In this document: one piece after another, positions 34,073 through 42,278 of the stretch | Numbering within the stretch: position 1 is the first letter of the stretch | Layout of the letters: each line of letters begins with the position of its first letter | DNA from: Chroogloeocystis siderophila 5.2 s.c.1 | GTDB taxonomy: Bacteria; Cyanobacteriota; Cyanobacteriia; Cyanobacteriales; Chroococcidiopsidaceae | Length of the DNA stretch: 64,000 bases | Direction: 5' to 3' | NCBI RefSeq assembly: GCF_001904655.1 | Contig: NZ_MRCC01000010.1 | Coordinates: 62,001 to 126,000 of the forward strand | Made by a program: the position numbers and the translations under genes | The notes under the pieces: model-generated | What the model saw: only the letters and a program-made list of their open reading frames with translations | Told to the model about the DNA's origin: nothing | Databases searched by the model: none

Positions 34073-35182
34073 TCAAACTTGTACCTCGCGATCAAATCGC
34101 TCAATCCAAGCCGTACGCTGTTTATTAATAGCGTTCCAATCAAGAAGTACCAATTTATCTAAAACCTCTTCTGAGTTATTACCCAGCTTTTCTGCCAACA
34201 CACCCGATAACACAACATTACGATTAGAAGGTAAAAAGTAATAAGGCTCCGATGCCATTGCACTTTGCACATCAGCACTCAGCGCAGTATCAATAAAAGT
34301 AGCTGCCAATTCTGGATCGACAGTTGTATTTCTAACAATCTGTTGCGCCGGACGTAAAGCAATTCCGCCTTCTTGAGGCATTACCCAATCAATATTCACG
34401 CCACGCGATCGCAAAGCAACAACATTATTGAGATCGTGTGGTGCTAAATCAATTTCCTCTTGTTGAAAGAGTGTCGCTAAAGCTCCTGCATTTGCCGCAA
34501 TTCCTGTTAAATTTGGTTTTAAGTCTTGTAGTGCGCTAAACGCTGGCTCAATATTTGTCTCATCTCCCCCATGCATCTTCGCAATTTGCACCATCAAAGA
34601 AGTTCCTTGAGTCGTCTGCATTCCTTGCATAGATACTCGATTGCGATACTTGGAATCCCACAGATCATCCCAAGAATTCGGCGGAGTTGCTACTGTTTTG
34701 GGATTATAAGCAATACCCATAACTTGAACGCCTGTCGTTGGTGCCCAGCCATCAGGATGTTGCAACTCAGGTAAGACATCAGCGTAATTTTGAATTAAAT
34801 TAACGTCAGGCTTGACAAATAACTTTTCTTGTGGAGCAGCGTTGAATGGACCTTCATCAAGTAAAACAATATCAAACGGAGGATTATTCGGTGAGGCGTT
34901 TAGTTGAGCAACTTGCTCTAGTGACACCATTGTTACTAAGCTTACTTCTCCCCCGTGAACTTTAGTAAAAGCTGGAATCAGAACATTGCGATAAAACTGT
35001 TCCCAACTACCAGCAAAGCAGGTGGCAACAATCCTTCCACCACCATTACCTCCACTCGTCGCAGTTGTTCCACCACAAGCTTTGAGAACGAGACTTGTCC
35101 CTGCAAATAAACTTGCTCCCAAAAAAGCACGTCGAGAAAGAGAATTTAATCTCCGGTGGGACATGATCACATGATTTCCCAT
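34073..35182 (-). CDS. Pot-type ABC substrate-binding protein, paralogue C (Tat lipoprotein)
   Basis: A 369-residue binding protein. Tat signal LSRRAFLGASLFAGTSLVLK, lipobox VLKAC. Set motifs: PPFDIVLLDEGPFNAAPQEK, TPPNSWDDLWDSKYRNRVS, GTSLMVQIAKMHGGDETNIE, LTGIAANAGALATLFQQEEI, VNIDWVMPQEGGIAL and AWIERFDREVQV. It is most like paralogue D, with which it shares VMPQEGG and LAPHDLN, so C and D look like the most recent duplication. MSHRRLNSLSRR at codon 7 is an alternative start. Confidence 0.9.
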   Translation of the reverse strand: MGNHVIMSHRRLNSLSRRAFLGASLFAGTSLVLKACGGTTATSGGNGGGRIVATCFAGSWEQFYRNVLIPAFTKVHGGEVSLVTMVSLEQVAQLNASPNNPPFDIVLLDEGPFNAAPQEKLFVKPDVNLIQNYADVLPELQHPDGWAPTTGVQVMGIAYNPKTVATPPNSWDDLWDSKYRNRVSMQGMQTTQGTSLMVQIAKMHGGDETNIEPAFSALQDLKPNLTGIAANAGALATLFQQEEIDLAPHDLNNVVALRSRGVNIDWVMPQEGGIALRPAQQIVRNTTVDPELAATFIDTALSADVQSAMASEPYYFLPSNRNVVLSGVLAEKLGNNSEEVLDKLVLLDWNAINKQRTAWIERFDREVQV

Positions 35183-35201
35183 AAATCACAACAAAATTAA
35201 G

Positions 35202-36290
35202 TTAGGCTTGGACAGTTTGATCAAATTGCTCAATCCATGCTGTGCGGTGCTTGTTAATTGTTCCCCAGTCCAGAAACTCAAGCTTTGTCAAGATTTCTTC
35301 GAGATTGTTACCGAGTTTCTGAGCGATCGCTTCTGGAATCGGAACATTACGATTAGTCGGCAAAACATAATTTGTCTGGGTCATTTGCGTTTGAACATCA
35401 GTACTGATCGCAGCATCAACATAAGCAGTTGCTAGTTCCACACTTGCTGTGGGATTTTGTACAATCGTCATAATTGGTGTCAGTGCAAATCCTCCTTCTT
35501 GAGGCATTACCCAATCAATATCAACTCCTTTTGATTGCAGCAATTTGACACTATTTAAGTCATGTGGTGCAAGATCTACCTCGCCTTGCTGAAATAAAGT
35601 AATAAGTGCGCCTGCATTTGCAACAACACCTGTCAAATTTGGTGTGAGTTCTGCTAAAGCCGCAAACGCTGGTTCTAGATTCTCACTACTACCACCGTGA
35701 ATTTTGGCAATTTTCTGCATAAAACCAATCGTGTGATTATTCCGCATTGCCATGAGTGCTACGCGACCTTTGTATTGCGAACTCCACAAATCTTGCCAAG
35801 AAGATGGCGGTGTTTTGACAGTTTGGGGATTATATGCAATACCTACTGCTTGTACTCCAATTAAAGCACCCCAAGCATCTTGAGTTTGAAATTGTGGAGC
35901 AAGTTCGTTGTAGTTTTGCAGTTGTGCGATCGGCAATTTCTGAAAAAGTTTTTCTTTCGGAACACCTTCAAATACACCAGAATCTAGCGATAGGACATCA
36001 AAGGGTGGATTATTAGGAGATGCTTGTAATTTAGCAACTTGATCTGCTGAAACTAATGGAACTAGCGCGGCTTCAGCATTGGTATCCGCAGCAAACTTAG
36101 GTACAAGAACAGTACGATTAAATTGCTCCCACGAACCTGGTAGAGTTGTGGCAATTAATTTTCCGCCAGTAGTAGCCGGATTAGTTGTTGCGTTGTTAGC
36201 ACACGCCTTTAGAAGTAAACTTGCGCCTGCAAACAAACTTGTTCCTAGCATAACTCGACGACTCATGACGAGCATTCGGCGGTTTGACAT
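35202..36290 (-). CDS. Pot-type ABC substrate-binding protein, paralogue D (Tat lipoprotein)
   Basis: A 362-residue binding protein with Tat signal MSRRVMLGTSLFAGASLLLK and lipobox LLKAC. Set motifs: PPFDVLSLDSGVFEGVPKEK, TPPSSWQDLWSSQYKGRVAL, IHGGSSENLEPAFAALAEL, LTGVVANAGALITLFQQGEV and AWIEQFDQTVQA. Where the other members have GT(S/T)FMV, this one has HTIGFMQ, so ligand contacts may differ. It sits between the gutted fifth copy and paralogue C, 19 bases from the latter. Confidence 0.9.
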   Translation of the reverse strand: MSNRRMLVMSRRVMLGTSLFAGASLLLKACANNATTNPATTGGKLIATTLPGSWEQFNRTVLVPKFAADTNAEAALVPLVSADQVAKLQASPNNPPFDVLSLDSGVFEGVPKEKLFQKLPIAQLQNYNELAPQFQTQDAWGALIGVQAVGIAYNPQTVKTPPSSWQDLWSSQYKGRVALMAMRNNHTIGFMQKIAKIHGGSSENLEPAFAALAELTPNLTGVVANAGALITLFQQGEVDLAPHDLNSVKLLQSKGVDIDWVMPQEGGFALTPIMTIVQNPTASVELATAYVDAAISTDVQTQMTQTNYVLPTNRNVPIPEAIAQKLGNNLEEILTKLEFLDWGTINKHRTAWIEQFDQTVQA

Positions 36291-36299
36291 AGTGTTTTT

Positions 36300-36462
36300 T
36301 TATACCGTTACTTCGCGGTTAAAGCGCTCAATCCATTGCGATCGCTAAATCACTGCTTCCTTGCGATTGAGAGTTACAAGAACCTAACCCTGTCATTGCT
36401 ACACCTGCCATAAAACTTGTGCTCAGAAATGTGCGGCGCTTCATGAGATGGTTCATGTTCAT
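36300..36462 (-). pseudogene. Internally deleted substrate-binding protein gene
   Basis: Only the two ends of a binding-protein gene remain. The front gives the Tat signal and lipobox (MKRRTFLSTSFMAGVAMTGL, then GSC at the lipobox), starting at 36444 or 36462. The back gives RSQWIERFNREVTV with its stop at 36300, the exact C-terminus of the family, but in another frame. About 0.9 kb is missing, since intact siblings are near 1.09 kb. The join falls at or beside a GCGATCGC (HIP1) octamer near 36340. In the remaining frame the protein would end after about 45 residues, so it is non-functional. Confidence 0.85.
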
Positions 36463-36488
36463 ATATGCATTGTCAGACAGGATGATGC

Positions 36489-37634
36489 TTAACTCATTGC
36501 GGGAAACAACGCACAAGCTTGTGGTGATACAAGTTCTAGGTAAATTTGCTGTCCTTGTTGCAGAGGACGAGTTCCAGGAAGGCGTGGTTGTGTTACCTTA
36601 ACTTTCGTATTAGGTGCAATTTGCACTTCGTATGTCATGACAGCACCCAACGGTAAACACATTTCTACGATAGTCGGTAAGCAATGCGTGCCAGGTTGCG
36701 TTTGAATCCGCAAATTTTCAGGTCTGACTGCTAACAAAACATCGTTGTGTGACTGTACTCTTTCCTGATTTGCAACTCGGAGTTTTCCGCCTCCAGGTAC
36801 TTCTACAAGGCAATCTGAAGTATCGCGTTCAACGAGCTTACCAGGTAAAAGGTTGCAAGTACCAACAAACGTACTCACAAAAAGTGTTGCAGGTTTATCG
36901 TAAATTTGGCTGGGAGGATCAAATTGATGAATTGTTCCCTGGGACATGACCGCAATGCGATCTGACATACTCATTGCTTCTTCTTGGTCGTGAGTGACCA
37001 AAATCGCAGTAATATCTTGCTCTTTCAACAAGCGGCGAATTTCAATTTGCATATCAAGCCGCAGATTTTTATCTAGCGCACTGAAAGGCTCATCCAAGAG
37101 CATGAGCTTCGGTTCTACTGCTAACGCACGCGCGATTGCAACTCGCTGTTGTTGTCCGCCGGATAATTCACTCGGATAACGCTTGGCAAGATGACTTAGT
37201 TGCACAAGCTCGAGCATCTCGCCAACTTTATTAGCAACTCTACCACGCGGCACTCGGTTAGCACGCAATCCATACGCCACGTTGTCCCAAACCGTCATGT
37301 GGGGAAACAAGGCGTAGTTTTGAAAGACAATTCCTACACCCCGCTGCTTGGGTGAAAGTGCGCCTACCGATTGACCATCGATCAGAATTCTGCCAGAAGT
37401 TGGTTTGAGAAAGCCAGAGATAATTCGTAGCAACGTTGTTTTACCGCAACCGCTCGGACCAAGCAGCGAGACAAATTCACCTGGTTGAATATTCAGATGA
37501 ATATCTTGCAGCGCCACCATGTCGCCAAAACGATGCACGATCTCCTCAAGCGCTAAGCTATGACCAGAGTAATCTTCGCTAGCTCGAACTGGAACAAGGC
37601 TGCTCACTAACTCAATATGCTTCACCGATTCCAT
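36489..37634 (-). CDS. ABC importer ATPase, PotA/FbpC-like
   Basis: A 381-residue ATPase with a C-terminal TOBE domain. Walker A is GPSGCGKTT, the Q-loop is VGIVFQNYALFPHMTVWDNV, the signature is LSGGQQQR, Walker B is LMLLDEPFSALD and the switch His is in LVTHDQEEAMSMSDR. TOBE text follows from about residue 285 (VLLAVRPENLRI). It is the only ATPase for the Pot-type permease pair and is the first gene of the right operon. It should energise uptake for all linked binding proteins. The upstream 359-base divergent region carries the TGTATACA motif. Confidence 0.93.
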   Translation of the reverse strand: MESVKHIELVSSLVPVRASEDYSGHSLALEEIVHRFGDMVALQDIHLNIQPGEFVSLLGPSGCGKTTLLRIISGFLKPTSGRILIDGQSVGALSPKQRGVGIVFQNYALFPHMTVWDNVAYGLRANRVPRGRVANKVGEMLELVQLSHLAKRYPSELSGGQQQRVAIARALAVEPKLMLLDEPFSALDKNLRLDMQIEIRRLLKEQDITAILVTHDQEEAMSMSDRIAVMSQGTIHQFDPPSQIYDKPATLFVSTFVGTCNLLPGKLVERDTSDCLVEVPGGGKLRVANQERVQSHNDVLLAVRPENLRIQTQPGTHCLPTIVEMCLPLGAVMTYEVQIAPNTKVKVTQPRLPGTRPLQQGQQIYLELVSPQACALFPAMS

Positions 37635-37993
37635 GTGTTTGTACTTAAGTAGGGTTTATATCAGCGTCGCAATATAATTTGCAATAATTCGACATCTTAC
37701 TTTGTGCTGATTTTGTGGTCGTTCAAAAGAGATATTAAACTAATGATTGACTAGGATACTGTATACAAAAAAGCATGATGTATCACAAATAACAAAATTT
37801 TCAGCGTTATTGGGCGATAAACAAATTGCGGGCAGCGTACAGCAATAACGAAGTATGAATATCAACGTTGCGATCGCAAATTGACTCTGGACAAATCAGA
37901 AAATCATGATTGCCATATGTCGTTATTTTTACTAACTTTCCTGCTGCCAAGCTGTATCTTCATGCTTACTTTGAATCACTCAGAAAACGACTT
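37635..37993. promoter_or_regulatory. Divergent promoter region of the right operon with second TGTATACA operator
   Basis: A 359-base spacer between the PotA-like gene (minus) and binding protein E (plus). It holds TGTATACA (37760-37767) and, four bases on, AGCATGATG (37772-37780), matching the elements at 27597-27613. A HIP1 octamer lies at 37870-37877. No consensus sigma-70 promoter was clear. The shared motif suggests both spacers are bound by the GntR/FCD-InsA-like regulator. Confidence 0.6.
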
Positions 37994-39073
37994 ATGTCTG
38001 ATTTAATACGGATGTCGCGTCGCGCTCTTTTGGGGGCTGGACTTTTTGCAGGAACAAGCTTACTGCTCAAAGGTTGTGGTGGGAATGAAGCATCGCAAGG
38101 CAATGGTGGTAGACTTGTTGCAGCAACCTTTACAGGAAGTTGGGAAGAAGCACATCGGACAATTTTAGTGCCTTACTTTGCCGAAAAAACTGGAACTACG
38201 ACGAACTTAGTACCGCAATTAGCAATTGACCAAGTTGCACAACTCACAGCATCAGCTAATAGCCCTCCTTATGATGTGGCACTTTTAGATGAAGGACCGT
38301 TTCGCAATGCTCCAGTTGAGGAAATTTTACAACCTTTTCCTGTTGACCTGAGTGAAAACTTTCAAGATCTGTTACCACAGTATCAAACAAAAGCGGATCA
38401 ATGGGGACCTACTATAGCTGTTCAAGCAATTGGTATTGGTTATAATACTGAACGCATTTCCACACCACCGACATCATGGGAAGATTTATGGAAGCCAGAA
38501 TATGCAGGTCGTCTTGGGCTTGTGAGCATGCAAAGTACCGTAGGAACTGCTTTTATGGTGCAACTTGCGCGGATGCGCGGCGGTGGTGAAAACAATATTG
38601 AACCTGCTTTTGAGGCAATTCGTGAAATACTACCAAACGTTGCTGCGGTTGCTTCTAATCCTGGTGCGCTTTCGGTTTTGTTTCAGCAAGGAGAGATTGA
38701 TATCGCTCCGCATTATTTGAATAATATGGCTCCTCTCACAGCCGCAGGAACGGAAGTAGATTGGGTTGTTCCGCAAGAGGGTGCACTATTAATTAGCCCG
38801 TCAATGCACATTGTCAGAAATCCTAGAGAGCGCGAACTCGCTACTGCGTATATCGATGCAGCAATTAGCCCTGAAGTGCAAACGCAAATGGCTTCAGCAC
38901 CTTACTATTTTGTCCCAACGAATAGCAAAGCTCAAATTTCTGGTTTCATTGCCGAAAGACTAGGTAATACAACCGAGGCGGTTGTTGATAAACTTATTCC
39001 TCTCGATTGGCAAACAATTAGTAAAAACTTGCCAACGTGGATTGAACGCTTCAATCGTGAAGTTGTGGTTTAA
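37994..39073 (+). CDS. Pot-type ABC substrate-binding protein, paralogue E (Tat lipoprotein)
   Basis: A 359-residue binding protein, the only one of the set on the plus strand. ATG 37994 (MSDLIRMSRRALLGAG) was chosen because it puts the Tat motif near the N-terminus, as in the paralogues; an upstream TTG would add 28 unlike residues. Lipobox LLKGC. Set motifs: PPYDVALLDEGPFRNAPVEE, TPPTSWEDLWKPEYAGRLGL, GTAFMVQLARMRGGGENNIE, PNVAAVASNPGALSVLFQQG and TWIERFNREVVV. Three bases separate it from the amidohydrolase gene, so the two form a small operon. It must rely on the permeases of the divergent operon. Confidence 0.91.
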   Translation: MSDLIRMSRRALLGAGLFAGTSLLLKGCGGNEASQGNGGRLVAATFTGSWEEAHRTILVPYFAEKTGTTTNLVPQLAIDQVAQLTASANSPPYDVALLDEGPFRNAPVEEILQPFPVDLSENFQDLLPQYQTKADQWGPTIAVQAIGIGYNTERISTPPTSWEDLWKPEYAGRLGLVSMQSTVGTAFMVQLARMRGGGENNIEPAFEAIREILPNVAAVASNPGALSVLFQQGEIDIAPHYLNNMAPLTAAGTEVDWVVPQEGALLISPSMHIVRNPRERELATAYIDAAISPEVQTQMASAPYYFVPTNSKAQISGFIAERLGNTTEAVVDKLIPLDWQTISKNLPTWIERFNREVVV

Positions 39074-39076
39074 CGA

Positions 39077-40624
39077 ATGAGTATTTCGGCAATAACAGAT
39101 AAGTTGATCGTTAAAAATGCTTTGGTATTAGCATCAGGAGATGCATCACCGCAACTGCATACAGATATTTTGATTGATAAGGGGACAATTGTCGCAGTTG
39201 CTGCGAATTTAGCGATTCCTCCAGGCTGTAGTGTCATTGATGCAACGGGGTTGTTAATAACTCCTGGCTTGATTAATGGACACTTTCATTCGCACGAGCA
39301 TTTTCATAAAGGACGATTTGATAATTTGCCGCTGGAGTTGTGGATGCACTTTGTGCGCCCGCCAGTTGCACCGCCTGCTCTAACGCCAGAGCAAGTTTAT
39401 CTACGCACGATGATTGGAGCGATCGAAGCGATTCGCACAGGAACAACGTTTGTTGTCGATGATGTCAATCATGCTCCTCATTATTCTATGGAGTGTATTG
39501 ATGCGGTTTTTCAAGCTTATGAAGATATTGGGTTACGCGCGTTAGTGAGCGTTAGTTTATGCGATCTTCCTTTTTACCGCGCTGTCCCTTTCTTTGATGA
39601 AGAAATGCCAGAACATCTGCGCGAACAGCTTGATAGCCAAGCTTTACCCAATCGCGATCGCCTCTTAACTATTGCGCAACATCTCGCACAAACGCGCCAC
39701 CCAAATCAACATCGTGTCGGATATATCGTTGCACCTTCAGCACCGCAGCGTTGTAGTAAATCTTTCCTAGTTGAGCTTGAGAAACTCGCAAAAATATACA
39801 ATCTACCTGTAATGCTGCATTTACTCGAAACACGTCTACAAGCGGTTACGGGTCAATTATTTTACCAGCGTTCGATGACCGAGTATTTAGCCGATTTGGG
39901 TTTTTTAAGCGATCGCGTTGCTTTGCAACATTGTGTTTGGCTGACACCGCATGATGTAGAACTTATTGCTGAATCGGGAGCGAGTGTCATTTACAATCCA
40001 CTATCTAACCTCAAACTTGGTAGCGGTAGAATGGCGGTGCGGGCGATTCAAGCCGCAGGAGTCAACATTGCGCTTGCGAGTGATGGTTGTGGATCGCGAG
40101 ATAGTCTGAATATGCTCTCTGTCGTACAGGCGGCGGCGATGCTCAACAAGTCACCGACAACCGCTCCAGAACACTGGATTTCTGCCGAAGAAGCCTTTGA
40201 GTTTGCAACAATAGGTGGGGCTAAAGCCTTTGGCGTTGCGCAACTCGGAAAAATTGCCCCTGGCTATAAAGCTGATTTTGTCGGCTACCGACTCGATGCA
40301 CTATCTTTTGTACCGTTGAATCATCCATTACGGCAACTCGTGTATGCAGAAACGGGTGCTGCTGTTGATTTAGTCGTCGTTGATGGCATTGCTGTTATGC
40401 GCAACGGTAAGCTAACTCAAGTTAACGAGCAAGCCTTGATTGAAGCAATCTGCAAAGTACATCATCAGATTTTACCCGCGATCCAAGCATCTGAAGCAAC
40501 GGTTCAAAATTTTTTACCGTACTACCGTCGAATTTATAATCGCTGCTTATCCCAAACCGTCGATCCAGCAATCCTTACTCCTGATAATCAACCCTCGCCT
40601 ATCGACATGAATCGTACTGAATAA
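39077..40624 (+). CDS. Amidohydrolase-family deaminase (guanine/8-oxoguanine deaminase-like)
   Basis: A 515-residue metal-dependent hydrolase, second of its family in the island. Metal ligands: HxH in INGHFHSHEHFHKG, His in VMLHLLETRLQ, His in ALQHCVWLTPHDVEL, and Asp in NIALASDGCGSRDSL. VIYNPLSNLKLGSG resembles deaminase substrate loops. The N-terminal HSHEHFHKGRFDNLPLELWM differs from the other island copy, so it probably acts on a different ring or a later step. It is co-transcribed with binding protein E, linking uptake and the first breakdown step. No terminator was recognised before the convergent GPP34 pseudogene. Confidence 0.86.
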   Translation: MSISAITDKLIVKNALVLASGDASPQLHTDILIDKGTIVAVAANLAIPPGCSVIDATGLLITPGLINGHFHSHEHFHKGRFDNLPLELWMHFVRPPVAPPALTPEQVYLRTMIGAIEAIRTGTTFVVDDVNHAPHYSMECIDAVFQAYEDIGLRALVSVSLCDLPFYRAVPFFDEEMPEHLREQLDSQALPNRDRLLTIAQHLAQTRHPNQHRVGYIVAPSAPQRCSKSFLVELEKLAKIYNLPVMLHLLETRLQAVTGQLFYQRSMTEYLADLGFLSDRVALQHCVWLTPHDVELIAESGASVIYNPLSNLKLGSGRMAVRAIQAAGVNIALASDGCGSRDSLNMLSVVQAAAMLNKSPTTAPEHWISAEEAFEFATIGGAKAFGVAQLGKIAPGYKADFVGYRLDALSFVPLNHPLRQLVYAETGAAVDLVVVDGIAVMRNGKLTQVNEQALIEAICKVHHQILPAIQASEATVQNFLPYYRRIYNRCLSQTVDPAILTPDNQPSPIDMNRTE

Positions 40625-40652
40625 GTCTTGTTATGTTCCTTGGACTGCGATT

Positions 40653-41113
40653 CTATGAATTCGAGGAGGTTGAAGTTGTAGAGGCACCGATCGCACCCAT
40701 TATCCCTGCACTGACTGCGGTTTGTACGCTGATAACAGTATCAAAAACTGCCTTACCTATTTGTTCGCCTTTGGCGATCGCATCAATTCGCCGCCGCGCT
40801 TCGCGTCGTTCTTCTGGTACAAATAGATGGTGCGTCAAGTTGCAAGCTTTAATCAAGCTAATGAGCACTGTCGTTCGAGCTTCAAGTTGCGCATCGTGCA
40901 AAACCACCATCCGCAAGCGATTGATGATAGTTTGTTTGGCGATCGCATCGGCGATTGGGTATCGCTGAACCGGAAAGACACCTAAGATCCGCTGTTTGTG
41001 CTGCTTGAGTATGCCTAATTCTACTAAATTGCTCAATCTTGCAAAACTAACTCCATCAGCACTGCACTCATTAAACCGTAAGGAAGAGATGCAGCGGCAA
41101 TTGATTCAGCCAT
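40653..41113 (-). pseudogene. GPP34 (Golgi phosphoprotein 3-like) protein, frameshifted
   Basis: GPP34 proteins are phosphoinositide-binding in eukaryotes and of unclear role in bacteria. The front half starts at ATG 41113 (MAESIAAASLPYGLMSAVLM, then ELVLQ) and is stopped by TGA shortly after. The rest continues in another frame from about 41040 (LVELGILKQHKQRILGVFPV...RLRMVVLHDAQLEARTTVLI...ERREARRRIDAIAKGEQIGK). Together they give the family order of 'LpygL.gAvLmeL', then 'R...L', then the ARTA-type helix. A single-base shift near 41045 explains the break, unless it is a sequencing error. The tail is Ser/Thr-rich. Confidence 0.7.
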
Positions 41114-41370
41114 CTAGAGATCAGAGTTAAAAGTTATGATTTTGAACATTTCAGCATTATTTTGATTTGTGGGTGAGGCAAACTCTTAAGTTGTTTTGAG
41201 TAGCAAGCGCACCTCCAGGGAAGCACCTAGAGAATCTCAATTTTACCTGAAAATATTCTGAATAATTACACAACTCATTGCATAATTCTTCCTTGTTAGA
41301 CCGATATATGTATAGACGTTATAATTGCCTTGCTTCTCTAAACTCTATACTGAACTCAATATGTACAACC

Positions 41371-41397
41371 AAAGCCCTGGCGTTACGCTAGGGCTTT
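41371..41397. terminator. Strong hairpin, probable terminator of the 41407-41598 gene
   Basis: AAAGCCCTGGCG pairs with CGCTAGGGCTTT around a TTA loop (12-bp stem with one G-T pair), followed on the plus strand by TATAATTTT. It lies ten bases past the stop of the minus-strand small gene. T runs on either side are weak, so direction is uncertain. Confidence 0.55.
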
Positions 41398-41406
41398 ATA
41401 ATTTTG

Positions 41407-41598
41407 CTAGTTTTCAGATAAAGTGACAACAACCGCTTTCACAGGTAACGTCCTTGATTCTCTGGCACTCGCTGACTCATAATCACCTGTTAAGAAAGCG
41501 ATCGCGATTGTTAATAATAAGCTAATTCCAAAACACCAAGCAATTGTACTTTTAATCTGAACAGCTTTGGCTACACTATTGAGATTATTATCAATCAT
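41407..41598 (-). CDS. Small single-helix membrane protein of unknown function
   Basis: A 63-residue protein with one hydrophobic segment (IAWCFGISLLLTIAIAFLTG, about 18-38) flanked by a polar N-terminus and a short tail containing ESASARESRTLPVKAVVV. The family was not recognised. Followed closely by the hairpin at 41371-41397, which supports it being a real transcribed gene. No partner genes are near. Confidence 0.45.
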   Translation of the reverse strand: MIDNNLNSVAKAVQIKSTIAWCFGISLLLTIAIAFLTGDYESASARESRTLPVKAVVVTLSEN

Positions 41599-41906
41599 CC
41601 AGAGTGGCGGCGAACTTTCATTTTTTATATCCCAAACTTTCCAGCAGCGCTTTTATCAAAATACATTTTGTTTTCCAATAGCTTTGTAGTTCTTAGTACA
41701 CTGTGTCAGCAAACAAAAATGACAACTCGTATTACGTGTCTGGAAAAATGAGAGATGATTACCAAAAGTAAATGCTATTTTATTAAGTAATGTAGACATA
41801 ACAAGCTGCTTAACAAATGTCTACCTGAACTGTTAGTCAACCTCTAGTTATTTTTCTTTCGATTACCAATCTTGTATGGATGTTAATGAATAAAGGATGA
41901 TAGATC

Positions 41907-42202
41907 GGGAGCATGTCACTTTTTCTACAAGCAATTATGCTGAGCGGCTGGGCAATGGTGAGCCAATTAACCCATTCAGATAAGCACAACGATGAGCTAA
42001 AGTCCAATCAATCAATTGAGCATTATTTTGAAAGTTAGCGAGCATTCCTTGGTCTGTGGCAATCGCTTTGTCATCTTTCCATTCGCATTCCTCGCTTTGT
42101 CTGGGGAGTAGATTGCTTTGATTTTCGCCGATATAGCCTAACTTTTCCAGTCCTCCTGTCCTCCTTAAGCATTTCTACTTAGTGCAAAGGTGACATGCTC
42201 CC
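41907..42202. mobile_element. MITE-like or IS-remnant element with 13-bp terminal inverted repeats
   Basis: The 13-mer GGGAGCATGTCAC opens the element at 41907 and its exact inverse closes it at 42202; similarity continues inward with mismatches for about 20 bases. The body is 296 bases. On the minus strand a stop-free run (about 42170 to 41935) encodes unrecognised text such as EECEWKDDKAIATDQGMLAN and LIDWTLAHRCAYLNGLIGS, with no good start codon, perhaps a transposase tail. No target-site duplication was seen. The rest of the 680-base gene-free stretch (41599-42278) shows nothing else. Confidence 0.6.
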
Positions 42203-42278
42203 TTCTGTCTTTTACCTATGACTATCTATTACTTAACAATGAGTAGCAACGTAGAAGAAATAGCTAATCATTATGGCT

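Noticed and set aside
27473-37993. NtcA boxes (GTA N8 TAC) for nitrogen control of the island
   Set aside because: The near matches found have spacers of five to seven bases rather than eight, and no spaced -10 follows.
40633-40968. Plus-strand open frame after the second amidohydrolase
   Set aside because: It is antisense to the GPP34-like sequence, whose translation is clearly family-like, and has no domain of its own.
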